DNA of 64,000 nt from Blastomonas sp. SL216 (GTDB lineage: Bacteria > Pseudomonadota > Alphaproteobacteria > Sphingomonadales > Sphingomonadaceae), in assembly GCA_026625625.1 (NCBI GenBank), contig CP113055.1, positions 932,501-996,500 on the forward strand, read 5' to 3'. Both the position numbers and the translations under genes were made by a program. This document shows, piece after piece, positions 7,677-17,224 of this stretch. The notes beneath the pieces were generated by a model, which had not been told where the DNA came from, ran no database searches, and was given only the letters and a program-made list of their open reading frames with translations. The stretch's first letter is position 1; each line of letters opens with the position of its first letter.

Positions 7677-7952
7677 TCAGCTCTCCTTGTCGCAATAGGC
7701 GGCCCATTCGGCCATCATGATCCGGCGCTTCTCTAACAGATTGCCGCGTCGGCAGGCTGCCTCAGTCTTGTTGGCGACCATATGGGCAAGGGCAGCTTCC
7801 GCCACATCGCTGGGGTGGTTCGTCTCTTCGCTCACCCAGTCCCGGAACGATGATCGGAACCCGTGTGGGGTATAGGGCTGGAGCATCTCCTTCATGAGCT
7901 TGGACAGCCTCATGTCCGACAGTGGCCGATTGTTCTTGAAGCCGGGAAAATG
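7677..7952 (-). pseudogene. C-terminal remnant of a tyrosine site-specific integrase
   Basis: The reverse-strand frame from about 7952 reads a P4/phage-type integrase C-terminus: FPG and NRPLSDM, then TPHGFRSSFRDWV (catalytic H-x-x-R, box II), ALAHMV (third catalytic His) and TEAACRRGNLLEKRR. In the family the position after EAA is the nucleophilic Tyr; here the codon at 7754-7752 is TGC (Cys). About the N-terminal two thirds, including the core DNA-binding region and first catalytic Arg, are missing. It lies about 100 bp from the 3' end of tRNA-Ser, the usual integration position, so it is a dead remnant of an integrative element. Confidence 0.85.
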
Positions 7953-8054
7953 TCGGTCTGGACGACGTGGGACACACAGGGATCCGAATCACCAGCGTAA
8001 CCCGCAGGGAAGCTGGACTTCGGAACCGATCAGGGATGTTGTGGGATTAGTGCC

Positions 8055-8144
8055 TGGCGGAAGAGGTGGGATTCGAACCCACGGAGAGCTTGCACCCTCG
8101 CCGGTTTTCAAGACCGGTTCCTTAAACCACTCGGACACTCTTCC
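8055..8144 (-). tRNA. tRNA-Ser (anticodon UGA)
   Basis: A 90-nt class II tRNA runs leftward from 8144 (GGAAGAG acceptor start) to an encoded CCA at 8057-8055. The acceptor stem pairs GGAAGAG with CTCTTCC, the anticodon loop is CTTGAAA, an extra arm follows, and the T loop contains GGTTCGAATCC. Anticodon TGA gives serine. The integrase remnant lies just beyond its 3' end, marking it as the integration site. Confidence 0.97.
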
Positions 8145-8350
8145 ATTGGCTCCGCGCCGGGCGCGTTATGGGCGGGCCGGGCGTGCGGCGCGCTTGTTAG
8201 CCGAGGTGGTAAAATCTGGAAAGCGAAACTTGCGGTGGCGCGCCGCGCGTGGTTCAGCGCCGGTCAAGCGTGGCCATGGCGGGATGGGTGACCGATGTTC
8301 GCCCTTTCCCCCGCACCGCCTTGGTGGCACAACCGCCCTGGGAGTATCGC

Positions 8351-9442
8351 ATGGATTTCAATACCGTAAACAGGTTTGCGCTGCGTTTGGGCGCGACCTT
8401 CAGCACCGTGGCTCTGCTCGCCTGCGGATCACCGAGCACCGCGCAGCGCGAGATCGTGCAGCCGCTGCCGGGGATCAATATCGAGGCACAGACCGGCTTT
8501 CGCGCCTATCTGGAGAGCGTTGCCACGCGCGCACGGCGCGAAGGCGTTTCGCAGCGCACCATTGATGCGGTGCTGCCGACGCTGAGCTTCGACGAGAGCG
8601 TCGCTGCGCTCGACCGGCGCTTCGCGCCGACGCCGGCGGGCCAGTCCTTCCCGTCCTTCGGCCCGGAAATGGCCAAGCGCATCAACGCGGCCAAGATCCG
8701 GCAGGGCAGGCAGGTCTATGCCGACGAGGCCGCCCGCCTTGTCGCGATCGAACAGAAGACCGGGGTGCCCGGATCGATCATGGTCGCGATCTTCGGGCAC
8801 GAAACCAACTATGGCACGCTGCTCGGCAGCACCGATCTGCCTCGGGCGCTGGCAACGCTGGCCTATGAAGGCCGCAGGCGCGACCTGTTCGAGGGCGAGC
8901 TGATCGCGGTGCTCAAGATGGTCGACATGGGCGTGCCGCGCACGGTGCTGCGCGGCAGCTATGCCGGAGCCTTTGGCTATCCGCAGTTCCTGCCATCGGT
9001 CTATCTCAAGCTCGCCAAGGATGGTGACGGCGATGGCAAGGCGGAAATCTGGTCGAGCCGCGCCGATGCCTTTGCCTCGATCGCCAATTACATGGTGGCT
9101 GCCGGATGGCGGCGCGGTGAGCCCTGGGGCTTTGCCGTCTCGGTGCCCGCGACGCTCAATGTCGCGGCGATCGCCAGTCGCGAGCGGGTCGCCAAATGCG
9201 CCCGCGCGGTCGAGCGGCACAGCGAGTGGAAGACCATCCGCGAATGGAAGGCGCTGGGCGTGGCGCCTTATGGCGGCGTCTGGCCCAATGACGACAAGAT
9301 CGAGGCATCGCTGCTGCTCACGCCGGGATTGGACGCGCAGGGCTATCTGCTGACGCGCAATTACCGTGCAATTCTCGACTATAACTGCTCCAACTATTAC
9401 GCGATGTCGGTAGGGCTGCTGGCGGACGGCGTGCGCAACTAG
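8351..9442 (+). CDS. Lytic murein transglycosylase, MltB type
   Basis: The product is 363 aa. The catalytic region FGHETNYGTLLG contains the general-acid Glu of family 103 transglycosylases, followed by GAFGYPQFLPSVY and a Ca-loop-like DGDGDGKAEIW. The N-terminus has a signal sequence ending VALLAC, a plausible though imperfect lipobox. ATG 8351 (MDFNTVNRFALRLG) is used because the longer frame from 8249 has no signal sequence at its start. It cleaves peptidoglycan glycan strands in the periplasm. It leads a cell-wall group with the RlpA-like and DacC-like genes downstream. Confidence 0.93.
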   Translation: MDFNTVNRFALRLGATFSTVALLACGSPSTAQREIVQPLPGINIEAQTGFRAYLESVATRARREGVSQRTIDAVLPTLSFDESVAALDRRFAPTPAGQSFPSFGPEMAKRINAAKIRQGRQVYADEAARLVAIEQKTGVPGSIMVAIFGHETNYGTLLGSTDLPRALATLAYEGRRRDLFEGELIAVLKMVDMGVPRTVLRGSYAGAFGYPQFLPSVYLKLAKDGDGDGKAEIWSSRADAFASIANYMVAAGWRRGEPWGFAVSVPATLNVAAIASRERVAKCARAVERHSEWKTIREWKALGVAPYGGVWPNDDKIEASLLLTPGLDAQGYLLTRNYRAILDYNCSNYYAMSVGLLADGVRN

Positions 9443-9466
9443 ACACCGGATAAAGGGGGAAGGCTG

Positions 9467-10564
9467 ATGAGGACATGGATGATCGCAGGCGCGGGGCTCT
9501 CGCTGCTGGCGAGCGGCTGCGGCGGTGGCGGCAGCGTCAGCCGCAGCCTGGAAACCGCGCCCCCCAAACTGGCGGGCGGCGTCACCGATTATCCGGTCAA
9601 GCTCGGCGAACCCTATGTCATGGGCGGCAAGACCTATACGCCATCCGACGCCTTCAATTATGACGAGACCGGCTATGCCAGCTGGTATGGCCAGGAACTG
9701 GAAGGCCGCGCCACCGCCAATGGCGAGACCTTCGTCTCCGATGCGATCAGCGGCGCGCATCGCACCCTGCCGCTGCCCAGCTATGTCGAGGTGACCGCGC
9801 TCGATACCGGCAAGACCATATTGGTCCGCCTCAACGACCGTGGCCCCGCCACGCCCGACCGGCTGATCGACCTTTCGCAAGGGGCAGCGCGGCAACTGGG
9901 CGTGCTAGGGCAGGGCGCTTTCCCGGTGCGCGTGCGGCGAGTCAATCCGCCCGAAGCGGAACGCGCGATGCTGCGTCAGGGCCAGCCGGTCGCCGCGCGC
10001 ATGGAAACGCCCGAATCGCTGCTTGTCCCGCTCCGGCGCAAGCTGGACGGCAAGCCCAGGCCAGCCAATGCAGCAGTTGCGGCAGAACCCGCATCGGTCC
10101 CGGCCAGCCCGGCGCCGGTCAAGCCCAGCGAAGGGCCAAAGGCCAAGCCCGCGCCCGCCAAGCCGGTGCCCGCCAAGCCTGTACCCACGGCTGCCGCCCC
10201 GAAATTGCCCGCGCCAACCCCGCGCACCCAGGGCGGCGATCGGTTCATCGTCGAAGGCGAGGACGGACGGCCCCGGATGGCGCAGAACAGCACCGGCGAC
10301 AATCGCGCGACGCTGAACCCTGCTCCGGTGGCTCCAGCCAGTGGCGGCAGCTATTTTGTCCAGGTGGCGGCATTCTCCTCCAAGGCGCGCGCGGACGAGC
10401 TCGCCAAGCGGATTGGCGCCAAGACCGTGGGCAGCGCCGATGGCAAGGTCTACCGCGTCCGTTATGGCCCCTATCCCGATGCGAATGCTGCGCAAGAAGG
10501 GGTTACGCTTGCGCGGCGGAAGGGCTATCAGGGGGTACAGATTCAGCAGGACTCCGGTCGCTGA
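9467..10564 (+). CDS. rlpA: RlpA-family septal lipoprotein with SPOR domain
   Basis: The product is 365 aa. Lipobox LLASGC at the N-terminus predicts a lipoprotein. The double-psi beta-barrel RlpA domain (about residues 70-165) contains YASWYGQELEGRATANGE and VRLNDRGPA, with the conserved Asp. A long Ala/Pro/Lys linker (about 190-250, repeated AKPVP units) leads to a C-terminal SPOR domain (SYFVQVAAFSSKARADELA). RlpA proteins cleave or bind denuded glycans at the division septum and SPOR targets them there. It follows the MltB-type gene by 24 bp. Confidence 0.93.
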   Translation: MRTWMIAGAGLSLLASGCGGGGSVSRSLETAPPKLAGGVTDYPVKLGEPYVMGGKTYTPSDAFNYDETGYASWYGQELEGRATANGETFVSDAISGAHRTLPLPSYVEVTALDTGKTILVRLNDRGPATPDRLIDLSQGAARQLGVLGQGAFPVRVRRVNPPEAERAMLRQGQPVAARMETPESLLVPLRRKLDGKPRPANAAVAAEPASVPASPAPVKPSEGPKAKPAPAKPVPAKPVPTAAAPKLPAPTPRTQGGDRFIVEGEDGRPRMAQNSTGDNRATLNPAPVAPASGGSYFVQVAAFSSKARADELAKRIGAKTVGSADGKVYRVRYGPYPDANAAQEGVTLARRKGYQGVQIQQDSGR

Positions 10565-10621
10565 CACAGACGGGCCAGCTAAAGGCCTGCGTCCCTGCAA
10601 CACGCATAACATGGATAGTGC

Positions 10622-11767
10622 ATGAAAACCCCGATTCTCGGTCTTACCCTGTTTTCGCTGCTGGCGACGCCGGTGGTGGCGGCTGCCCCCAGCTATGTTT
10701 CCGAAGCCCCGATCGCCTATATGACCGACCTGTCATCGGGCGCAGTGCTTTTTTCGCGCGATGCGGACAAGCAGATCCCGCCCGCCTCGATGGCCAAGAT
10801 GATGACGGTCTATGTGGCGTTCGACCTGATCAAGAAGGGCGAACTCAAGCTGGACCAGACACTGCCGGTTTCGGCCGAGACCTGGACCAAGTGGAACAAT
10901 CAGGGGTCGAGCATGTTCCTGGCGGTCGGCAGCAAGGTCACCGTCGCCGATCTGCTCGATGGCATCGTCACGCTGTCGGGCAATGATGCCTGTGTCGTGC
11001 TGGCAGAAGGCATTGGCGGGTCCGAAGAGGCGTTCGTCGACATGATGAACAAGAAGGCCAAGGAAATAGGCCTCAACAACAGCCGCTTCGGCAACAGCAA
11101 TGGCTGGCCCGATGAGGGCGTGACCCAGGTGACCGCACGCGACCTGGCGACGCTGGCAACCGCGACGATCCGCAACCATCCCAAGCTGTACAAGCGCTTC
11201 TACAGCAAGGGCAGCTTCACCTGGAACGGCATCACCCAGCCCAACCGCGATCCGCTTCTGGGCAAGGTGCAGGGCGCCGACGGCCTGAAGACCGGCCATA
11301 CCGATGAGGCGGGCTATGGCTTTACCGGATCGGCCGTACAAAATGGCCGCCGGCTGGTGATGGTCGTGGCCGGGCTGGACAGCTTCAATGGCCGGGTCAA
11401 TGAATCGGTGCGGTTCATGAACTGGGGCTTCAAGGCGTGGAAATCGGTGCCGCTGTTCGCCAAGGGCAAGACCGTCGATACCGCGCCGGTGCAGCAGGGC
11501 GGCACCCGTGAGCTGCCGCTGGTCGCCCCGCGCGATCTGGCGCTGACGCTGCCGCGCACGTCGGATACCGACAAGGTGTCGCTCAAGGTCGTCTATCAGG
11601 GTCCGCTCAAGGCCCCGATCGCCAAGGGCCAGCAGGTCGCCAGCCTCATCGTCACCGCGCCCGACATGCAGCGCCAGGTAATGCCGCTGGTGGCGGGCGA
11701 AGCGGTCGAGGAGGCCGGCTTTTTCGGACGGATCTGGGCCGGAATTCTCTCCTTCTTCGGCGCCTGA
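10622..11767 (+). CDS. dacC: D-alanyl-D-alanine carboxypeptidase (PBP5/6, DacC/DacF type)
   Basis: The product is 381 aa with signal peptide to about residue 22. The active-site tetrad S56-M-A-K59, SGN motif in LSGNDACVVLAEG and KTG in DGLKTGHTDEAG are in the right order. The C-terminal PBP5 beta domain is followed by an amphipathic tail ending WAGILSFFGA, the typical inner-membrane anchor. It removes the terminal D-Ala from pentapeptide stems. It is spaced 57 bp after rlpA and 6 bp before tmk. Confidence 0.95.
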   Translation: MKTPILGLTLFSLLATPVVAAAPSYVSEAPIAYMTDLSSGAVLFSRDADKQIPPASMAKMMTVYVAFDLIKKGELKLDQTLPVSAETWTKWNNQGSSMFLAVGSKVTVADLLDGIVTLSGNDACVVLAEGIGGSEEAFVDMMNKKAKEIGLNNSRFGNSNGWPDEGVTQVTARDLATLATATIRNHPKLYKRFYSKGSFTWNGITQPNRDPLLGKVQGADGLKTGHTDEAGYGFTGSAVQNGRRLVMVVAGLDSFNGRVNESVRFMNWGFKAWKSVPLFAKGKTVDTAPVQQGGTRELPLVAPRDLALTLPRTSDTDKVSLKVVYQGPLKAPIAKGQQVASLIVTAPDMQRQVMPLVAGEAVEEAGFFGRIWAGILSFFGA

Positions 11768-11773
11768 TCCGCG

Positions 11774-12400
11774 ATGCGGGGGCGCTTCATCTCGATCGAG
11801 GGCGGCGAGGCGGTGGGTAAGTCGACCCAGATCCGCCTGCTGGCAGATTGGGTCGAGGCGCAGGGCCGCAGCGCGACGGTCACACGCGAGCCGGGCGGTA
11901 CCGCCAGCGCCGAAGCCATTCGGGCGCTGCTGCTGGAAGGCGGTGCGGATCGCTGGAATGCGCGGAGCGAGGCGCTGCTCTTTGCCGCCGCGCGCGCCGA
12001 TCATGTCGCCAGGCTGATCCGTCCGGCAGTGGATGCCGGAGGCTGGGTGATATCCGACCGTTTCGTCGACAGCAGCCGCGCCTATCAGGGCGTGGCAGGC
12101 GGGCTGGGCGATGACGCGATCATGGCGCTGCACCGGTTCGGGTCGCAAGGCTATCTGCCCGACATCACCTTGCTGCTGGAGCTCCCGGCAGACGAGGCCG
12201 CGCGCCGCGCCGAGTTGCGTGACGGGGCGCGCAGCGACCGCATCGGTGGCCGCGATGCCGCCTATCATGCCCAGGTCGTCGCGGCATTTCGAAGGTTTGC
12301 TGAAGCGGAGCCGGAGCGCTTCCGGATCATCGATGCCAGCGGCACAAGCGACGCCGTCCACGCGCGCATCGTCGCCGCGCTGCAACCGCTGATGGCATGA
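11774..12400 (+). CDS. tmk: Thymidylate kinase
   Basis: The product is 208 aa, the family's normal length. P-loop EGGEAVGKSTQ is at the N-terminus, followed by the conserved TREPGGT and the DRFVDSSRAYQG (DRY/F) motif. It phosphorylates dTMP to dTDP. It begins 6 bp after dacC and ends 4 bp before holB, so tmk-holB are co-transcribed as in many bacteria. Confidence 0.97.
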   Translation: MRGRFISIEGGEAVGKSTQIRLLADWVEAQGRSATVTREPGGTASAEAIRALLLEGGADRWNARSEALLFAAARADHVARLIRPAVDAGGWVISDRFVDSSRAYQGVAGGLGDDAIMALHRFGSQGYLPDITLLLELPADEAARRAELRDGARSDRIGGRDAAYHAQVVAAFRRFAEAEPERFRIIDASGTSDAVHARIVAALQPLMA

Positions 12401-12404
12401 CGTC

Positions 12405-13415
12405 ATGAAGCCATCCACCGCACTCTGGAAAGGCCATGCGGAGCCAGAAGCCACGCTATTGCGGGCGTTTCAGGCGCGCAGGCTCCATCACGGCTGGCTG
12501 CTCGCCGGCCCTGAAGGCATTGGCAAGCGCAGCTTTGCCCTGGCGGCTGCGGCGCATCTGCTGACCCGGGGGCCGGATCAGGAAGGCGATCGGTTCGATG
12601 GCGATCTCGACAGCACATCGGGCCGCCTGCTGCTGCAGGGCAAGCATCCCGACTGCCATTATGTGACGCTGGGGCCCAAGGATGACAAGGAAGCGCGCAA
12701 GGCGGAAGACGGCAAGCCGTTCGAGGTCGCGCGCAACATCAAGGTCGACCAGATCCGCGCGCTGCAGAAGCGCCTGACAGTGCGCCCAAGCCTGGCCGAC
12801 CGCCGCGTGATCATCTTCGATTCCGCCGATATGCTGGAGCGCAACGCCGCCAATGCGCTGCTCAAGAGCCTGGAAGAGCCGCCTGCGGATACCGTGTTCC
12901 TGCTGATTGCGCATAATCCCGGACGGCTGCTGCCGACGATCCGCTCGCGCTGCCTGGTGCTCGATTTTCCGGCCCTGAGCGATCCCGAAATGGCCGACGC
13001 CTTGCGCGCGGCGCGGCCCGAACTGCCCGAGGCAGAGATTGCCGCGCTTGTCCGCCTGGGCCAGGGCGCGCCGGGTCAGGCGCTCAGCTTTGCCGGGCTG
13101 GACATGGCCAGGATCGATGCCCTGCTCAGCGAGATCGCCGATCATGGCGATCATACCCACCGCGCGCGGCTGGCGCTGGGGACACTGGTCGCCAACAAGG
13201 CCAATCGCGATCGCTTCCAGGCGCTGCTCGCTTATGCTCCGCGCTTTGCCGCCCGGCGAATCCGCCTCTTGCGCGATGACCGCTTGCCCGGCGCGATCGC
13301 CGCATGGCGGGAAATCGGCGCGCTAGCCTCGCGCGCGGTGGTGCTCAACCTTGATGCATCGGCCGTGGCGTTTCAAATTGGCGGCTTGCTGGCGCGGCTG
13401 GCCCCGCCTAGATAG
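12405..13415 (+). CDS. holB: DNA polymerase III subunit delta'
   Basis: The product is 336 aa. It has the clamp-loader AAA+ N-terminus with LLAGPEGIGKRSFALA, a modified Walker A as expected for the non-hydrolysing delta' subunit, then NAANALLKSLEEPPADTVFLL and the SRC sensor TIRSRCLVLDFP. It forms part of the clamp loader with delta and tau/gamma. It is placed between tmk and metG. Confidence 0.94.
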   Translation: MKPSTALWKGHAEPEATLLRAFQARRLHHGWLLAGPEGIGKRSFALAAAAHLLTRGPDQEGDRFDGDLDSTSGRLLLQGKHPDCHYVTLGPKDDKEARKAEDGKPFEVARNIKVDQIRALQKRLTVRPSLADRRVIIFDSADMLERNAANALLKSLEEPPADTVFLLIAHNPGRLLPTIRSRCLVLDFPALSDPEMADALRAARPELPEAEIAALVRLGQGAPGQALSFAGLDMARIDALLSEIADHGDHTHRARLALGTLVANKANRDRFQALLAYAPRFAARRIRLLRDDRLPGAIAAWREIGALASRAVVLNLDASAVAFQIGGLLARLAPPR

Positions 13416-13467
13416 GCCCTCATCCAGTACGGCCAAACTTCCACACGAAACGGCAGACACGCACGCC

Positions 13468-15030
13468 ATGGGCGAACCCTATTATATCACCACCGCGATC
13501 AGCTATCCCAACGGTCGCCCGCATATCGGCCATGCCTATGAGGCGATTGCCGCCGATGTCATCGCGCGCTTCCAGCGGCTGATGGGCCGCGACGTGCGCT
13601 TCCAGACCGGCACCGATGTGCATGGCCTGAAGATGCTGCAAAAGGCGCGCGAGCTGGACACCACACCGCGCGCGCTGGCAGATGAAATGTCGCAATATTT
13701 CAAGGAAATGTGCGACAGGCTTGATGTCAGCTATGATCGTTTCATCCAGACATCCGAAGACGATCACCACCGTGCCAGCCAGGCCATCTGGCAGGCGATG
13801 GAGGCCAATGGCGATCTGTATCTCGACCGCTATGAAGGCTGGTACTCGGTCCGCGACGAGGCCTATTATGCCGAGGATGAGCTGGTCGATGACGGGCAGG
13901 GGGGCAAGGTCTCTCCGCAGGGCACGCCGGTCGAATGGACGGTCGAGGAAAGCTGGTTCTTCCGGCTCGACCAGTATCAGGACAAGCTGCTTGCGCTGTA
14001 CGAGGCACATCCCGAATTTCTCCAGCCCGACAGCCGCCGCAACGAGATAGTCAGCTTCGTCAAGTCGGGCCTGCGCCCGCTATCGGTCTCGCGCACCAGC
14101 TTCGACTGGGGCGTCAAGGTGCCCGGCAGCGACGGCCATGTGATGTATGTCTGGGTCGATGCGCTGACCAATTATCTCACCGGCCTGGGCTATCCCGATG
14201 CGGATAGCGCGCTGATGAAATACTGGCCTGCAGACCTGCACCTGATCGGCAAGGATATCGTCCGCTTCCATGCGGTCTACTGGCCCGCCTTTCTGATGAG
14301 CGCCAATATCCCGCTGCCCAAGCAGGTGTTCGGCCACGGCTTCCTGCTCAACAAGGGCGAGAAGATGTCCAAATCGGTTGGCAATGTCGTCGATCCGATG
14401 GCGCTGGCCGATGCGTTCGGCGTCGATCAGCTGCGCTATTTCCTGCTGCGCGAGGTCAGTTTCGGCCAGGATGGAAGCTATTCGCCCGAGGCCATTGCCC
14501 AGCGTGCGAATGCTGACCTTGCCAACAGTTTCGGAAATCTTGCGCAGCGGATCTTGAGCTTCATCGCCAAGAATCTCGACGGTTACCTGCCTGCTGTGCA
14601 TGGCCACACGCCCGCCGATACGGCGCTGTTCGCAGTGCTGGAAGAGGCCTTGCAGCGCGACATGCCCAAGGCCTTTGCCGAGCTTGCGCTGTCGCAAGGG
14701 CTGGAGGCATGGATGCGCGCGGTGTTCGCCTGCAACGCCTATGTCGACGAACAGGCCCCCTGGGCGCTGAAAAAGACCGATCCCGAGCGGATGCAGACTG
14801 TGCTCGCGACGCTGTATATCGCGATTGCGCAGCTGGCGATCGCGATTTCTCCGGTCATTCCGGGCAGCGCCAAGGCCTTGCTCGACCATATAGGCGTGCC
14901 CGACGATGTGCGCAGCATCGCCGGCATGGGCAGCCACTGGTATTCGCCCCTGGCCGAAAGCGATTTCCGCATGGCCGTGCCCAAGCCGCTGTTCCCGCGC
15001 ATCGAACTTCCGGCGGAAGACGCGGCCTGA
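13468..15030 (+). CDS. metG: Methionyl-tRNA synthetase
   Basis: The product is 520 aa. Class I signature HIGH (GRPHIGHAYEA) is near the N-terminus and GEKMSKSVGN (KMSKS loop) lies mid-protein, followed by the anticodon-binding helical domain. ATG 13468 starts the protein at MGEPYYITTAISYPNG, which fits the family; the frame is open upstream inside holB. The short form without a C-terminal EMAP-like dimerisation domain is typical of alphaproteobacteria. Its stop overlaps the tatD start (TGATG at 15028-15032). Confidence 0.97.
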   Translation: MGEPYYITTAISYPNGRPHIGHAYEAIAADVIARFQRLMGRDVRFQTGTDVHGLKMLQKARELDTTPRALADEMSQYFKEMCDRLDVSYDRFIQTSEDDHHRASQAIWQAMEANGDLYLDRYEGWYSVRDEAYYAEDELVDDGQGGKVSPQGTPVEWTVEESWFFRLDQYQDKLLALYEAHPEFLQPDSRRNEIVSFVKSGLRPLSVSRTSFDWGVKVPGSDGHVMYVWVDALTNYLTGLGYPDADSALMKYWPADLHLIGKDIVRFHAVYWPAFLMSANIPLPKQVFGHGFLLNKGEKMSKSVGNVVDPMALADAFGVDQLRYFLLREVSFGQDGSYSPEAIAQRANADLANSFGNLAQRILSFIAKNLDGYLPAVHGHTPADTALFAVLEEALQRDMPKAFAELALSQGLEAWMRAVFACNAYVDEQAPWALKKTDPERMQTVLATLYIAIAQLAIAISPVIPGSAKALLDHIGVPDDVRSIAGMGSHWYSPLAESDFRMAVPKPLFPRIELPAEDAA

Positions 15031-15809
15031 TGCTGGTCGATTCGCACTGCCACCTCAATTACAAGGGCATGGCCGAACAGCAGGCCGTGCTGCTAGAGCG
15101 CGCACGCGCATCGGGCGTCACGGCGATGCTCAACATCTCGACCCGCGCCAGCGAATGGGATGACGTCACCGCCACCGCGCACCGCGAGGCCGATGTCTGG
15201 GCTAGCATCGGCATTCATCCGCATGAAGCCGACGCGCATGCCGATATGGACACCGCCCGGCTAGTCGACCGCGCCGAGCGCGACGAGCGCGTCGTCGGCA
15301 TCGGCGAAACCGGGCTCGATTATTATTACGACAAGTCGGATCGCGACGAGCAGCGCCGCTGTTTCCGCGCGCATATTGCGGCGTCCCGCGCAACCGGCCT
15401 GCCGCTGATCATCCACACCCGCGATGCCGAGGAGGACACGGCGGCAATCCTGGCCGAGGAAACGGGGAAGGGGGCCTTCCCCGCGCTGATCCACTGCTTC
15501 ACGGCCAGCGCAGATTTCGCCGCCAAGGTCTTGGAAATGGGGCTTTCGATCTCGATTTCAGGCATTGTGACGTTCAAGAACGCCAAGGATCTGCAGGCCG
15601 TCGCGCGGGACATTCCGTCCGATAGGCTGCTCGTTGAAACCGACGCTCCGTTTCTCGCCCCGGTGCCGCATCGCGGAAAGCAGGGCGAGCCTGCCTTTGT
15701 CGCCGATACAGCGCGCTTCCTCGCCGAGCTGCGCGGCGAGAGCTATGAGCAGCTGTGCGAGACAACCTCTCGCAATTTCTACACTTTGTTCAACCGGGCG
15801 TTGCCGTGA
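15030..15809 (+). CDS. TatD-family metal-dependent hydrolase
   Basis: The product is 259 aa. The N-terminal DSHCHL gives the metal-binding HxH, followed by GIGETGLDYYY with the conserved Glu, then PLIIHTRDAEED, IHCFTAS and VETDAPFLAP. All are hallmark TatD motifs. Members are Mg-dependent 3'-exonucleases. ATG 15030 overlaps the metG stop, indicating translational coupling, and its own stop overlaps the next gene's GTG. Confidence 0.95.
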   Translation: MLVDSHCHLNYKGMAEQQAVLLERARASGVTAMLNISTRASEWDDVTATAHREADVWASIGIHPHEADAHADMDTARLVDRAERDERVVGIGETGLDYYYDKSDRDEQRRCFRAHIAASRATGLPLIIHTRDAEEDTAAILAEETGKGAFPALIHCFTASADFAAKVLEMGLSISISGIVTFKNAKDLQAVARDIPSDRLLVETDAPFLAPVPHRGKQGEPAFVADTARFLAELRGESYEQLCETTSRNFYTLFNRALP

Positions 15810-16585
15810 AGGCGATCCTGCTCGGTACCGGAACCTCGGGCGGTGTTCCGCGGATCGGCAATGACTGGGGTGCGTGCGATCCTGCCAATCCGCGCAATCG
15901 GCGGACGCGCGTATCGATCATCGTCGAGCATCAAGGCCAGCGCATCCTGGTCGATACCTCGCCAGACCTGCGCCAGCAGCTGCTCACGCAGGAAGTCGAC
16001 GCACTCGACGCGGTCATCTGGACGCACGACCATGCCGACCACACGCACGGCATCGATGACCTTCGCGCGCTTTATCATCGCACCCGCAAGCCCGTCGCCG
16101 GCTATGCAAAAGACTATACGCTGCAAAGTCTTGTCAGCCGTTTCGACTATGTGTTCGATGGTGGTGACGGCTATCCGGCAACCGTCGCCGCGACGGCGTT
16201 GGGCGACGAGCAGACGATCTGCGGGCTGACGGTCCGCACCGTCGACCAGCCACACGGATCGGTTCTGTCCACCGGATTGCGGTTCGATCACCACGACCTG
16301 TCGATCGTTTACGCGACCGATTTCAGCCATGTCACCGACGCGATGGTTAGGCTGTATTCCGGCTGCGATCTGCTGATCACCGACTGCCTGAGGCACGAAA
16401 AGCATCCGACCCATGCCAGCCTGCCGATGGCGCTCGATCTCGCCGAACGCTGCGGTGCGCGGCATACGGTGCTGACGCACATGGACAAGACGCTGGATTA
16501 TGCCGCGCTGTGTCTCGAATTGCCCGGCGGCGTGGAGCCCGGTTATGACGGCCTGACCATCGACCTGGCGAGGCTTGCTGCATGA
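15806..16585 (+). CDS. MBL-fold metallohydrolase, PhnP-like
   Basis: The product is 259 aa. GTSGGVPRIG at the N-terminus and the zinc-binding THDHADHTHG (HxHxDH) define a PhnP/RNase Z-like metallo-beta-lactamase fold. The likely activity is a phosphodiesterase on a cyclic phosphate or nucleotide. The start is GTG at 15806, overlapping the tatD stop (GTGA), so the pair is coupled. This tatD-MBL arrangement downstream of metG is common in alphaproteobacteria. Confidence 0.93.
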   Translation: MKAILLGTGTSGGVPRIGNDWGACDPANPRNRRTRVSIIVEHQGQRILVDTSPDLRQQLLTQEVDALDAVIWTHDHADHTHGIDDLRALYHRTRKPVAGYAKDYTLQSLVSRFDYVFDGGDGYPATVAATALGDEQTICGLTVRTVDQPHGSVLSTGLRFDHHDLSIVYATDFSHVTDAMVRLYSGCDLLITDCLRHEKHPTHASLPMALDLAERCGARHTVLTHMDKTLDYAALCLELPGGVEPGYDGLTIDLARLAA

Positions 16586-17199
16586 GCGAAGGCGATACCG
16601 CCAGCCTGGTCTACAGCCTGTTGCTGCTGGTCCTAGTAGGCAGCGCGCTGGTATCGCGGACCTTGCCAATCGGCCAGACGCTCAAGATGGCGTTGGGCTG
16701 GATCGGCATTTTCGCGCTGATCTTCCTGCTGGTCAGCTTCCGTCCGGAAATGAAGCTGATCTGGCAGCGCGTGACCGGCGAACTCGGGCTGGCCAGCGCA
16801 CCGGCCATATCGGGAACGCCGATGACGATCCGCAAGAGCGATGATGGTCATTTCTGGGTCACGGCCGACCTCAATGGCCGCCCGGTCCGGTTTCTGATCG
16901 ACAGCGGCGCTACATTCACCGCGCTATCGGCGGACGCGGCTCGTCAGGCCGGGGTCGAAGCGGACAGCCTGCGCCTCAAGACGGTCATCGAGACCGCCAA
17001 TGGCACGGTCGAGGCCGAGCGCGGCACGATCGGGAAACTGGACGTTGGATCGTTGACGATGCGAGATCATGATGTCGTCATTTCGGATACCTTTGGTGAT
17101 ACCAACGTGCTGGGAATGAACTTCCTGTCGGACCTGGAAAGCTGGCGTGTCGAGGGAAGCAGCATGATCCTGACCCCGAGGCCCCAACGCACCGACTGA
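16582..17199 (+). CDS. Membrane-anchored retropepsin-like aspartic protease (clan AA)
   Basis: The product is 205 aa. Two N-terminal hydrophobic segments (about residues 9-25 and 35-53) anchor it, and the catalytic motif FLIDSGATFTALS (DSGAT, about residue 105) with a later NVLGMNFL turn defines the bacterial retropepsin family. A single Asp means activity requires dimerisation. It overlaps the MBL gene stop by ATGA. Substrate unknown. Confidence 0.9.
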   Translation: MSEGDTASLVYSLLLLVLVGSALVSRTLPIGQTLKMALGWIGIFALIFLLVSFRPEMKLIWQRVTGELGLASAPAISGTPMTIRKSDDGHFWVTADLNGRPVRFLIDSGATFTALSADAARQAGVEADSLRLKTVIETANGTVEAERGTIGKLDVGSLTMRDHDVVISDTFGDTNVLGMNFLSDLESWRVEGSSMILTPRPQRTD

Positions 17200-17224
17200 C
17201 GCGCGCCGACTGATTTTATTTAAC

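Noticed and set aside
16582-17199. Retroviral or phage origin of the retropepsin-like gene
   Set aside because: Cellular aspartic proteases of this type are normal in alphaproteobacteria and the gene is coupled to core neighbours.
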